From: Palaemon carinicauda
Taxonomy: Eukaryota; Arthropoda; Malacostraca; Decapoda; Palaemonidae
Length of the DNA: 64,000 nucleotides
Direction of reading: 5' to 3'
Assembly (NCBI RefSeq): GCF_036898095.1
Contig: NC_090751.1
Coordinates: 81,925,074 to 81,989,073, forward strand
Both the position numbers and the translations under genes were made by a program. Shown in pieces: positions 34,290 to 46,386 of the stretch. A model generated the notes under the pieces. The model had not been told where the DNA came from and searched no databases. It saw only the letters and a program-made list of their open reading frames with translations. Each line of letters starts with the position of its first letter. The stretch's first letter is position 1.

Positions 34290-34626
34290 AGGTGTAGCCC
34301 CAGTGGTAACTGCGGGTAGTAAGTCCAAGAGACACAGGTTCCTTCCTTAACCCCTTGTTCTTCCTTCCCCTATTCCCTTACCGGAAATGCCTCCAGTAGC
34401 CCCCTGAAACTGCCATGGGATACACCATCATTGGAAGGACATGTCTCCTAGGATTCTTGTAGAGGTGAGTTACTTAGACACTAAGATGGTTTTTTGCGTA
34501 GTTTTCCCTATTTCTCGTGTTTTCTCTTGGGGTCAGCTGAACCTAGTCTCCTACCTAGGTTCCTCTTCTATACTTGTCATGGTCTCTAGGTCCTGAAGGA
34601 CACTCCCACCTCCTAAGGTATAAGTC
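34290..34626 (+). other. 3' non-coding region of DIRS C
   Basis: Short pyrimidine-rich stretch between the YR stop and the ICR; no gene. Confidence 0.6.
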
Positions 34627-34729
34627 TCCTAAGAAAGTAGTTCGAGGTAAGTATTCCGTGTTGGAACAAATCTCAAATTTTAAGTAATTTGTATTGTTCC
34701 TAACAGTACTTACCTCGATCTACTTTCGG
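34627..34729 (+). repeat. ICR of DIRS C
   Basis: The left half (TCCTAAGAAAGTAGTTCGAG to GTTGGAACAAAT) is complementary to the outermost left end at 28566-28612. The right half (AATTTGTATTGTTCC to TCTACTTTCGG) is complementary to the outermost right end at 34950-35012. This lets the linear RNA/cDNA ends be copied into a circle. Confidence 0.9.
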
Positions 34730-34791
34730 GTAATGGCCCGCCCATCCTACCCCGAGTGCCTTGCTGGACTTCATAGATACCTAAGCTATCA

Positions 34792-35012
34792 AGAACTTAC
34801 TGGGGATTGAGACCTGAGCAAGCATGCTCTCTGACCCGGGGTCGCCTCAGGGCGCGTATCACTCCGCCAGAGGTTACCCCGCATAGAAAACGGGAGTAGG
34901 GTAAACTACACAAAACTCTGGTCGGTTGGGAGGAGATCCCAGATACTCCTAAGAAAGTAGTTCGAGGTAAGTACTGTTAGGAAAAATACAAATTACTTAA
35001 AATTTGTGATTT
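34792..35012. repeat. DIRS C right inverted terminal repeat
   Basis: Complement of the left repeat, with a right-specific outer extension (TTAGGAAAAATACAAATTAC and onward) that matches only the ICR. Confidence 0.92.
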
Positions 35013-35899
35013 TAATGAAAAAAATAAGGAAATAAGAATTTATATAGAATTTACCAAAATTTGGTAACTCAGGAAAAAATTTGCACTTTTGTTTTTTAAA
35101 CAAAGCATTTTAGAATAATCATCACATGATGATACAAAATTTCATTTAAGCTAAACTTAAATTTTATATTTTTTTTATTATGAAGCATCACAGTCAAACA
35201 GGAAAGGAAATTTCTCTTTACTGGTAGCTAGTTCAGTTAGCTCATAAATCAATCCAAGCTGTTAAACCTATCTTTTTTATTTCGTTCTGACTGCAGGTTA
35301 ATCCTACGAGGGTACAAGCTTCTGAGTTATTTATGTGGAATTGCTATTAATCATGTTTTCTACAACCTGCCAATCAAATTTCCTTCCTTACCTAGAGTAG
35401 GGAAGTCGAGTAGCATATTCACCGAAACAAACACGTCAGGATTCAAGTAGGATCATCGTCCAGCCTGACAAAGCTGTACGCGCCGTCATCTCAGTGAGTG
35501 ATGACGACATCACGCATGCCAACCTTGTTGCGCATGAAGAATTTTCTTCACCTGCAAGACAAGCTTACAATTCATCCCAGGATATTCCCCGCAAGGACAG
35601 ATCATATGCTAGCTTTATGTGTGAGAACTTTTCTCCAACACATCAAGGTTGAGTCATCCTCCCTAAAAAGTCTGGATGGTGGCCTAAATTATGGCCCAAC
35701 AAACATGATTGATGAGCATAGAATGATTGTCTGCTCGGGGGATTCCCCTTCACGAATCTTGAAAGGTGAAGATTGGAAACAATCCTTTTACCGTACGCCT
35801 GCAACGGAACTCTAGTCTGATTTAAGTGTCAACCTGACTAAGAGGCATGGACGAGGCCTTTGTTGGAGACAAAGCTGGTGCTTTTCAGTCCAATAAGTC

Positions 35900-36134
35900 T
35901 TTTGCACACTATTCTATCTTATTTCGCTTCCTCTTGTTTTGTTAAAGGTTTTATAGTTTATATAGGAGATATTTAATTTAATGTTACTCTTCTTAAAATA
36001 TTTTATTTTTCCTTAAGTTTCCTTTCCTCACTGTGCTATTTTCCCTGTTGGTGCCCCTGGGCTTATAGCATCCTGCTTTTCCAAATAGGGTTGTAGCTTA
36101 GCAAGTAGTAATAATAATAATAATAATAATAATA
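35900..36134 (+). mobile_element. 5'-truncated LINE 3' end
   Basis: Matches the end of the LINE at 26060-28030 and the copies at 42838 and 63780: GCACACTATTCT, then TTTTCCCTGTTGG, GGGCTTATAGCATCCTGC, GGTTGTAGCTTAGCAAG and a (TAA)n tail at 36108-36134. Confidence 0.85.
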
Positions 36135-36734
36135 GACTGAATCTGAGAAACGTAACCCATCCTTCAGTTGAACATGTTGAGCAGAAAAGAACCTTGACAG
36201 CTGGGTTAATGCTTAAACCCATGGGCTCCTGCTATGAGCGCTGGTGCTGATCCAACAGAAGTCAACCCTTTTGGAATCTTTATGTCAGTTTCTGAGATGG
36301 CTCAAGCTACAAAGATTAGGAACCTTATCCTTCCCCTAGGAAATTTAGCAGTCTCCCTTAGAGAAACCTGTCACTGAGAAGAAACGGGAGACAGGATTAA
36401 GACGCAAGCATAGAATCCTGAAATCAATTATGGTGTAAAACTCTTGAAACAAACGAAAGAGACGCTAAACCTATTTAATATGTAGGCTTCAGCCTCAGAG
36501 AATTATCTTAGAGCTAACAGGTCCTTAGGGTTATCACCTCTGACCCCATCTGAGTAGAGAAATTTATTTGTGCCCTCTGGTGCCTTTCAGAGCCCATACC
36601 ATTCCCAGAGAACTTGGCTAACTTTTTATTTGCACCCTCCTGAGCCTTTCAAACCCCATTACCCTTTCCAGAGAACTTGGCTAAATTAGTGCCACCCGCC
36701 CAAACAGAGAACGTATCTGCTTCTTCTCCGTTTT

Positions 36735-37270
36735 CTCAGCCACAGAAATAATGAACATGGAAATAGCAGCAATGTTCGCAATCCAAACCTGTTCATGGCT
36801 CGACCATTGGTCTAGAGTAATATCCCACTATGCGACTACGGAAGATCTTAAGGATTGTAATGTCCTACGACGATTTGAAGAGTTGTCATGAGCAGAATCA
36901 AAAGCCCTAGAATTCCTTTTACTTCAGACAGTTCCTCTATTGGGGAACCGTGTCTTAAAAAGACATGACACAATCTTGTCCATATATTTGAAACAATTGC
37001 CCCCTGGAGAGACATTGAGTTGGAGAAATTCGGATGAGGTTATTCCCCTTTCCCCTTATCAGTTCTCCCAGATAGAAGTAGAGTCGGTGATAGCTAAGAT
37101 CACTAGACTGGGACAACGTACTTCAGGAAGAAGGACGATGACTGGTAGCCCTGCCTCTCAGCGTATACAGAGAGACCTGTATAAGATGAATAGTCATCCC
37201 CCAGTTCAAACTATTCCGACCAAGGGGTCGAGTTCTTCTCTCCCTGAAGACAAAAACCGAGGGGTTCAAT
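36735..37270 (+). pseudogene. DIRS I Gag remnant
   Basis: Open from about 36895 to 37270, after a TGA near 36888. It aligns with the Gag C-terminal block of copy C at 30990-31170: SKALEFLLLQTVPLLGNRVL with GKALKFLSYQSIAQAANWVL, RHDTILSIYLKQLPPGE with RDTVLNKLVRRLPDRE, and ESVIAKITRLGQ with ETVERVRKLKDTG. Upstream, CSWLDHWSRV resembles the Trp-rich segment of copy C. A decayed gene, not translated as a full protein. Confidence 0.65.
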
Positions 37271-38383
37271 AGCTTTTACTGGTAATAAGTATGTGCTTGA
37301 ACTTACTACAAGTAGGGAATGGACTTTATGGTACTGAAGGAAGTAGTAAAATCAGTCGATGTTCATTCTTTGAACATTGAAGATATCATGGGCCTCCTCT
37401 CTTTCTCTTTTTCCATTCCATGGTTAGTCTAGATAGACCTCCACTATGTAGGTGTCGAGGTGGGCATCTATGGCATTTAGCCCCAGTGTTAGGTATTCTC
37501 TTCCTCAAGAGTATTCTAATAATTGCTGCAGGTAGAGGAAGAACGTGGTTCAAGTTTCCATTTCACCTAGCCTTTACAGTAAAAGGTGGGATTTCTTTGG
37601 ATCTCCCACCCCCTGCTTTTTGATTTTTGTAATTGGCATAGCAATTAGTTGATTTTAAGATTGTTAGTTACTGTTGGTTACCCAATACTATGGTGAGGTA
37701 CCAACCACTAACCCTTACCAGGTCTACCTCAAGGAATATTTATAGGATACTACCTTCGAGAAGAAAGCTATGGTTTCTAACCTATACCCCTGTTGGGAAT
37801 CAAGATCGTGACAAGAAGTTTAGGCTATGGAAATATGGGCCCTCCCTTCCCTAGCTTATGGAAGGGAGCCAGCCCCAACCAGTGGCAGCCAGATGTCTGA
37901 CCATAAACTGGCACTTTTTTGTTTTAGGAGGAATAATCCTCCCAGAAACCAGAATTTGGATGACAGAACCTTTTCCTCCAGGAAAATATTACCCGTCCCG
38001 AGAAGCGATGTCTCTGCTAGTTACGAAAGTATCCTTGGTGCAAGTGGTGTTTACTGTCACAAGACTATGAGTATGCAGAATCTCTCCCTGGTCAGAAGAA
38101 ACTTGACTTTCCATATCCCTGGGGAGGTCATGACTCCATGAGAATAAAGCCCAACTGTGAATTCGAAAGTTGCCCTCTTATTTTTTCCCGTCAATAGGTT
38201 AACCAGGACTTCGGTACAGTACAGTACTTCCTTCCTAGTCTAGAGAGGCTACAAAGCCTCTCTGGAAAACATAAGAAAGATCACTTAAGGATAAGGACTT
38301 TTAGAGTGGTAAATGCCTTTACCCCTGTCAGAGGCCTAGTCCAGATATTCCCTTTGCGGAGTTAAGATAATCACCAAGCAGTA
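37271..38383 (+). other. Decayed interior of DIRS I
   Basis: Expected to hold the former RT region, but too degraded to identify motifs by eye. Short open segments (e.g. 37827-38141) have no recognisable domain. Confidence 0.35.
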
Positions 38384-39229
<846 letters not shown>

Positions 39230-41512
39230 TAATGGTCGTGACTTCTGTACCTACGAGTACTAACCAGGTATGACCAGGAGAGTTATGCCCTTTATACCTC
39301 CTAACAAAGCTTGGCCATAAATGCTTTTCCTGCCATGAATCCTTTAACCTTACCAGAATGCATGTTAGCCTCTATTTATAGCCAAAACTGTATTGTGGTA
39401 ATGGCAGACGTCCACCTCCCTCACCTCTGGAATATAAAACCAGAAGATCCTAGGGCATCAAATGAGCATCACAACTTAATATGAATAAGAAACGGTCAAC
39501 GGGTCTGGAACCTCTCACGATGAGCCCGAGAAGACCTTCAGAACGAATGAAGAGAGCTGCACGATCACTCTTAGACTAGTCATAATGAGCTTGCTTGACA
39601 CATCACATAGAATTCTAACTGACATCTTCCTTGGGAAGAGTTTAGTCAGTAAACGAAGGCCATTCAGGTCAAAGTAGAACCTTTACTATGCTTATTCTAG
39701 AGTGGAGAGTGTTCCAAGACCTCGTCACTTCGGCTAAGCTATAACAATTTTGAAAATAGTTTCTGTAGCCTTCATGGAGGTTCACATCTAAATTAGTTCT
39801 ACATCTTGAAGTAGGTCCTGGTTTGAGTTACTAGAATTCCCTGCCCGAAAGGACTATCGACGCCCTTGTTACCAAGGTTTCTGGAGGAAGGAACTGTCTC
39901 ATATGAGTAATCCCTCCCTACTTTTGAGTCAGGAAGAGGGGTTTTTATTATTTCCTAAGATTATCCTCACGATCCCAGACAGAAAGGCTTAAGTCAAGGA
40001 CCTAATTACCCTCTCCTTTTACTTTATTTGACCAACAGTCAAGTAAACAAGCCTCCTGGTAGAGACTTTTTCCCCAGAAACCCAATTCCGAAAATGTTAT
40101 ACAGTATTTACTTGGGTTATCATATTCTCATTTTTATTATGAGAACCAGATCTGAGGAATTTTACTTGTACTATTTCATAAGCTTGCCCCTCAAGAAGTC
40201 CAGGGACGAACAGAGTGCTCTGACACCTCTGCCCAGGGATACTAATCAGTGATGTTCTGTGGACACCCTGAGATCAGAAGTGAAGTTCTTCTTCCTGAGC
40301 ATGGTCAACCAGTTGGCTAAAACCTAACATGAAACTCACTATCTTCAGGGGAAGAGTTGCCAGGGACACCACCCCCCCACGATAACATTTCATCACCTTT
40401 TCCCGTCTGGTTCATTGAACAATCCAGACTCAGGTTAGAAAAGATCTCGGGTTAACTCTTTCAAAATATTGTCTCTCAAGGAGGTTCCTGATCACTCGAA
40501 AACTAGTTATTCTGTTCCTTAGAGCAGTGCGAGTTTCTGATAGAAGAAATAGCTGGGACATCGATCCCTCTTTTGCTCATGAGCTCTGGGCGCTCCAGCA
40601 GAAAGTAGTCAGTGACACTTTCTTTCTCCAAGTAATTAAGAAAATTAGGAGAAACAATGCATCCTCAGAGGAAGCATTGCTAGGAACCCCCTCGAGCATG
40701 TGATCTAGATGGGCTTGCTGCAACCTTAGCATTCTGCAAAACCACTTGATTATACTAGTCACCAAAATCGCGTGAGTTTTGGATGCTCCTAAAGAACATG
40801 TTTTGGAGCATTGTCTTTCTTTGATGGAGAAAAACTATCGTAAGAGCTAATACATCCTCAGGGAAAGTGTTGCTAGAGGCCCTCCCCCTCCCCCCCTCGA
40901 GCACATGATACACGTGGGTTTGGTGCAACCTCAGCATTCTGCAAAACCACACATTAATAAAAGTCCTGAAGCTGGTGAATAGAAGGAAAAACCCACCGTT
41001 GTACATTTTCCTTAAAGATGGCACATTCAAGCCTTTGGACATCCTCTCACGGGACACGTGCCAATTCTAGCCCCAGGCCTCATTATTCTTGACATTATTG
41101 GCTAGAAGGATCTCTGAGGCAGATAATGATCTTGATTGGTTTTTCACCCTGATGCAAGTAAGTTTGCCTCAATTTCTTTAGGATTTGATGATATAATAAA
41201 ATATGGCCTCTTTTATTATGTATCACTTGATGTCCATACCACTTCACCCCCGGTAAAGATTACTTATTTGGGACCTGAATGAACAGTCTTGCCTTTTTAT
41301 GACCCGGCTACTCTGTTTTCTGGGGGCTCTCTTAGATCACTTACTATTATTAATAGTAACTATCTGAGAAGAGTTTAACTCTCAAGAATCGGAAGTTTGG
41401 CCTTTCCTCTTTACGAGCCAGCTATACTGTCCTCCACCACGATTCACGTTGATCTCTGCTATTATTTACAATCATTAGATCTTCCGGAGAGGAAGGGTTT
41501 ACCTCTTAACTT
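39230..41512 (+). other. Decayed 3' interior of DIRS I
   Basis: No certain gene. Expected to have held RNase H, MT and YR. A local duplication is visible at 40590-40745 and 40785-40960. Region 40495-40760 on the + strand has an open stretch with Leu/Arg-rich helices, but I could not align it to a DIRS domain with confidence. Confidence 0.35.
40590..40960 (+). repeat. Diverged tandem duplication (about 200-bp unit)
   Basis: Both units share, in order, TTTCTTT, a CATCCTCAG motif, GTTGCTAG or ATTGCTAGGA, CCCTCGAGCA, and GCATTCTGCAAAACCAC. They are clearly diverged, so the duplication is old. Confidence 0.7.
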
Positions 41513-41603
41513 CATATAAATGACTCAGAAGTTTGTATACGAGTAGATATAAACCACAAATTTTATATAATTTGTATTTTGTCTAGCTTTGCAAACTTGA
41601 ATC
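41513..41603 (+). repeat. ICR of DIRS I
   Basis: The left half (ATAAATGACTCAGAAGTTTG to AAACCACAAAT) is complementary to the left end near 35296-35330. The right half (ATAATTTGTATTTTGTCTAGC to TTGCAAAC) is complementary to the right end at 41798-41848. Confidence 0.65.
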
Positions 41604-41848
41604 GTTCACCAAAGGTCCCGCCTCAACTGCCCCACAAGTCTTTGACCAAGTAAGTGTTGTGAAGACTTTGAGAGCAAACGGCCTTGCGGATGCACTGCAT
41701 TTACTCAGCACGAAGAGTGACGCAATCAACCAAAATTTTGATTGGCCTGAAGTAGAAAACATGATTACTGTAGTAATAACCCCAATATAAATGACTCAGG
41801 TTTGTATAGCTAGGAAAAATACAAATTATCCAAAATTTGGAGTTTTTT

Positions 41849-42837
41849 CACAAATTGAAAAGGAATGGAAAGTAGTGCGGAACATATTTCGTGATCTTAG
41901 CTTATGTTACGTTTGAAGAGTTCTTTTTTGAAAAAGTTCAAATTTTTCTGTGAAGAAACAAGAGATAGAGGAAAAACATTTCTTTATATATAAACAAATA
42001 GATGCCAGCTTTTAAGGGAGTATAGCTAAAAATAGAATCGGCCAGACATTTTGTGGTAAAGATTAAATACTATAAGTTTCAGATGCGGGAAAGAATATCC
42101 CTGTTTTATGCAGTAAATTAGAATTAGCACACACAAAATATAGTAGGAAATACTGAGAAAAGAAAATAAACTAGTACAATAAGGATAATATCTGTAGTAA
42201 AAAAAAAGGGTATACGGTAATGAAAAATAAAAATGTGTGAATAACAGAAATTTAAACGAAACAGTTAGGAAGGGAGAATGAAAGCTAAAATATTATATGA
42301 TAATATTTTATCGAATGTGGACTGAAGTTTTGCTTTTTTCATTCTAGTTATTCAAACGAAAATGCTTTTAATTTATTATGCTGGAAAGAATCAAATATTA
42401 TCACAAGGAAATGATAACCTGAAAGTAATTTGATAAAAACTATGAAAGGAAGGAGAATAAATTGGAGAGGATAGAATAGAATTTAATGTAAAAAGAGGGT
42501 AAAAGGAAATCATATTAAAGTAAAAGTTAATCATAACTAAATTATAAATAACATTAATAGTATTGAATAATTAAATCTCAAGTACTTGGGATTGTAAAGA
42601 GAATAGAATGAAATTTAGAAGTAGTTTATTTAGTGTAATGCAGTAGATAGCTTAGGAGTTCATAAAGGAAAGGATGTAAGAAAAATACAGTACCTGATTA
42701 TACAATTACTGTAATAAAACATACAGTACCTGTACCATTAGTGATTTACTTGAAAACTATGTAGTGCATTGTATGTGAATACAAGTCGGCAGTGATTAGT
42801 TGGTTTGGGGAGCTAGAGTTCATTGATCCAAGGGCAT
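41849..42837. other. AT-rich intronic sequence
   Basis: No gene, repeat family or splice-flanked exon recognised over about 1 kb. Confidence 0.5.
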
Positions 42838-42843
42838 CAATTA

Positions 42844-42891
<48 letters not shown>

Positions 42892-43107
42892 CACTTACTA
42901 AGCTACAACCCTAGTTGGAAAAGCAGGATGCTATAAGCCCAAGGGTTCCAACAGGGAAAATAGCTCAATGAGGAAATGAAATAAGGAAATATACTACCAG
43001 AGAAGTTCAAGAATAATAACATTATAAGATAAATCTATTATATATAAACTGTAAAGACTTCAAAATAACAAGAGGAAGAGAACCAAGACAGAATAGTGTG
43101 CTCGATT
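42838..43107 (-). mobile_element. 5'-truncated LINE 3' end, minus strand
   Basis: Reverse-oriented copy of the LINE tail seen at 35900: (ATT)n at 42842-42890, then CTAAGCTACAACCC, GCAGGATGCTATAAGCCCAA, CAACAGGGAAAA. It ends near AATAGTGTGC. Confidence 0.88.
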
Positions 43108-43329
43108 GTACCCTCAAGCAAGATTTTCGCTCTTTGCAGTTGTCTCTGTTACCTAACCCCCGTGAAGACTGAGGGCTGACTGTATTGCACAGCAAAGAAG
43201 ACCATAACTGCTCCTCTAAAAGCACCACTTTGGCAGGTGCTTCATCAGGTGGTGCAATATCTTTTATCATTCAGCAAAGTAAATTCTATATCCACTGAGG
43301 GACTAGAGCCCGTGTTTTATTTTTTTTGG

Positions 43330-44350
43330 TCGGTGATTAGCATAGTGATTGTCAATTGCTGACCCGGCCTTTTGTCATGCTAAAGGATGTTCTTATAAAC
43401 TTCCATGGCTCCGTCGATTGCATCTCTGAACTGCAACACACGAATCATTTGCGGGTCCCAATCTTTGGCCATTGTCTGAAGTTCTTTTGCTGTTTTTGCT
43501 CGAGTTGAGAGGCATTCTAGTGTTAGGTCAACTTCCTCTTGTTCCCCGGGATCTTAATGCTGTTCTTCTCTCTCCTCACTTGTGGACTTATTCATCTCTG
43601 TCAAATCTTTATTGGTTAATAGACCTGTGTGGGCGAGCTCGATCAGGTCATTTATGTTGTCGGTAGTTGTATCTGTGAAGCCGTCTCCTCCAAGCAATTT
43701 CAACAGCCTTACTGCCTTCTCTACTGCTGAGTGGTGTATTGCATCAGGAGAGAATTCTTTGTAGTCGTTGACTACTTATGGCCACAATTTCTTCCAGCAA
43801 GCATTAACTGTTTCTTTCTTATTCTCTTTTATGGCCTTATGGATATTTTGGAGACACATTGCAATGGTGTGTCCACCCCAGTATTGCTTCAGCAAGAAGT
43901 TATCATCCGTATCCATAGACTCGACCAGCTGTCGCATGGAGTTTTGTGTGTAAAGTGATTTGAATGTACAAATAACGCCTTGATCCATGGGCTGAATGAG
44001 TAATGTCGCGTCCGACGGTAAGAATTCTACCTGTGTACCTTCATAATACAGGTCAGTTGCCTGGCCTCAGATTTTCCATTAGAAGTACTTTAAAACCAAT
44101 GCATTTTTCAGCAAGATAACGCTTGACTTCGGGGATAAACCACTGGTGAAATCATTCTGATGTCAGTGCAATTATTGTCCATGCCCTTTGGTTGTGCATC
44201 CAATGCACTGGCAGCTTGCCCATATTTTTGTTTTTGAGGGTTCCTGGGTTTTTACACTTATAAATAAGTGCTGACTTTATCATACAGCCCACAGCATTTT
44301 CACACATTATAAGTGTGAGGTGATCTTTGTAGACTTTGAGTTCAAGGGCC
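43330..44350 (-). pseudogene. Tigger-like transposase, catalytic half (remnant J)
   Basis: The minus strand, read 44350 to 43330, gives LKVYKDHLTLIMCENAVG, SALIYKCKNPGTLKNKN, PVHWMHNQRAW, IPEVKRYLAEKCIGFKVLL, then the block MDQGVICTFKSLYTQNSMRQ (43988 onward) with CWKKLWP at about 43776. Beyond that lies a Glu/Asp-rich tail region. These are the DDE_1 domain and C-terminus of Tigger1-type transposases. Multiple frameshifts. The N-terminal DNA-binding part is absent: homology begins just before the point where element F's transposase is cut. Confidence 0.8.
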
Positions 44351-44639
44351 CAAAAATGAATATATCTTCAGAAAATAATTTAAATCTGCAGCTTAATAAA
44401 ACTTATTAAGCTGCAGAAACCAATGCTTTAAAGAAGACTCTACTGTATAGGTTTACTTATATTTATAAATCTGCGATGTACTGATGACAGGATGGGTGAA
44501 GAGATTACCGTTTTGTAATTAGCATGTTAAATTGTATAATGATGTGTACAATAAGTGAGTGAAAGGTGTGTTACAAATGACCTTTCACGATCCAATAAAA
44601 TCACTAATCTAGAAAGGCCCTGGAACCAATGGTGCTGGA

Positions 44640-44985
44640 CAATAGACTGTTTACCTGTGGTCTTATTGGTAACGTCCTTGCCTGGTGATTGCTAGACAGG
44701 GGTTCAAGTCCCCCTCAAACTCGTTAGTTCCTTTAGTGTCTACAACCTTACCATCCTACTGGTGAGCTAAAGATGGGTGGTTTGGGGGGAGCCTATAGAT
44801 CTACCAGCTGAGTCATCAGCAGTCTTTACCTGACCCTCCCTGGTCCTACCTTGGGTGGAGAAGGGGCTTGGGTGCTGATCATATGATATATGGTCAGTCT
44901 CTAGGACATAGTTCTGCTTGCTAGGGCAATATCACTGTCCCTTCCTCTTGCCATTCATGAGTGGCCTTTAAACCTTTAAACTGAG
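44640..44985 (+). mobile_element. tRNA-derived SINE, copy 1
   Basis: The head resembles a tRNA gene: a GTGGTCTTATTGGTAACGT A-box-like segment at about 44656 and a perfect B box GGTTCAAGTCC at 44700, ending CCCCCTCAAACTCG. The body (GTGAGCTAA...GGTGCTGATCATATG...GGGCAATATCACTGTCCCT...CATGAG) is shared with copy 2 at 45420. Confidence 0.8.
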
Positions 44986-45419
44986 TGAAAGTATAAAACA
45001 TAATTCAACTAAAATGAAAGACATTTCAGATTTATTTTAGTAACTTCTAAACTGAATCCTTAGCAAAAAGGGACTAAAAAAACACCAACCTATTTCAGTG
45101 TCAACATCCTAATGTTATTGCTTACTAACCTTATACTCCATCTGAACTTTGTTAAAAAGAATGATCTGACATGAGATGCTGTAAGTCTTCCATGTCAGTA
45201 TTGAGCACGCTGGTCGAGAAAAATTCTGTTAACTTGTTATCTCTTAAAAAAATATGCTTTATCAAACTGGAAGTCATTTCTGAGATAATCCTGAATTAAG
45301 GTAAATACATGAAACCTTAGGTAGCAATAATGAGGGCAGATAAATCCAACATTACTGTACTAGGAAAAAGCAAAAATGTTTCCTCAGCAACTAAAGGGTT
45401 TCCACACATAAGGATTGTA

Positions 45420-45715
45420 GTGGCCTATGTGAACGCCAGATGGAGTTCAAGTCCCGCTCAAACTAAGTTAGTTTCTTTGGTCGCTGCAGCCTCACCATCC
45501 TTGTGAGCTAAGGGTGGGGGTTTTCGGGCAGCCTATAGGTCTATCAGCTGAGTCATCAGCCGCCATTGCCTAGCCCTCCTTGGTCCTAGCTTGGGTGGAG
45601 ATGAGGCTTGGGTGCTGATCATATGTATATATGGTCAGTCTAGGGCATTGTCCTGCTTGATAGGGCAAAGTCACTGTCCCTAGCCTTTGCTATTCATGAG
45701 CGGCTTTTAAATCTT
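45420..45715 (+). mobile_element. tRNA-derived SINE, copy 2 (5'-truncated)
   Basis: Same body as copy 1, with clear but imperfect identity. It begins just before the B box (GAGTTCAAGTCC) and lacks the A box. It ends at the same CTTTTAAATCTTTAAA-type tail. Confidence 0.8.
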
Positions 45716-46154
45716 TAAAGGAAAAGAAGAATTGTGATGATGGGGACAAACTAGAAACCGAGGTAGTATCCAGTGTATGGTGTCATATAAAGACCAGATA
45801 TCATTTAATAAGGAAGAGTTGTCATATTAGTTTTATTGTCAAGAAGTTCTCACAGTGAATTTTAGATGGTGGTCATTGAAATAGTTACTATACTCTCAAC
45901 CTCTTAACTTTTACCTCGTAATGTAATAGCCGAGTTTTCCTCCAGTTGTACAGTACCTTGGTTCTGAAATACCATAGTGCTGTGCCGAAATTCGTAAATT
46001 CATCTTTGGTACCAGTCGCATTCCCGAGTTAAAAAGAAAATTCACAACATGATGATTTAGTTATCCCATGAAGTATTGAATTTGTTATACTTCCCAGCAC
46101 AGTAATCTCAAATTATTCCAGTGTGTGCATTAAAGTATATTTTTTGTTCTACAG

Positions 46155-46386
46155 TATACGTGATCGAGAGAAAGCCTTACATGCCAAGTGCATGGAAGAT
46201 ATTGGGTTAGACTTCCTTGAAAAGAATGATGCCATAGCTCCAGACATGATGATAGATTGTTTGGAGAGATTATTGACGTCCTCCCACCGACTAAATGTGC
46301 TGCTGTCGGGTGCCAGACTGTGGATAACTACTTACTATACTGTGATGATCGATGGGGAAGTTTGTATTCCCTGGAACTGGGATTAA
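46155..46386 (+). CDS. TCAIM: TCAIM-like protein, terminal exon
   Basis: Follows a TTTTTTGTTCTACAG acceptor. Its first base completes the codon split at 25169, and the frame then runs SIRDREKALHAKCMEDIG through GLDFLEKNDAIAPDMMIDC and LERLLTS to ARLWITTYYTVMIDGEVC, then IPWNWD and TAA (46384-46386). The ending closely resembles the C-terminus of vertebrate TCAIM (Tyr-x-Val-Met-x-Asp-Gly-x-x-Cys-Ile-Pro-Trp-Asn-Trp), with a matching Met-x-Asp-Cys-x-x-Arg-Leu-Leu helix before it. The fly- and mouse-type proteins carry a few extra residues after the final Trp. A possible AATAAA lies at 46796. Role in the family: mitochondrial matrix protein; function in arthropods unknown to me. Confidence 0.72.

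Larger units (their letters stand above)
28565..35012 (+). mobile_element. DIRS-type retrotransposon, copy C (full length, decayed)
   Basis: A 6.45-kb element with long inverted terminal repeats (28565-28763 and 34792-35012) and an ICR (34627-34729) complementary to both outer ends. The order gag, RT-RNase H-MT, YR and the end structure are those of DIRS-1. All genes carry frameshifts or stops. No target-site duplication is expected for this class; both ends share only ATTT. Confidence 0.92.

Noticed and set aside
35498..35815. 105-codon open frame as a separate gene
   Set aside because: Lies inside the decayed DIRS I 5' region and has no recognised domain; more likely part of its former gag or leader.
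44640..44720. Functional tRNA gene
   Set aside because: It has A- and B-box-like segments but continues into a long repeated body and does not fold into an obvious cloverleaf; treated as a SINE head.
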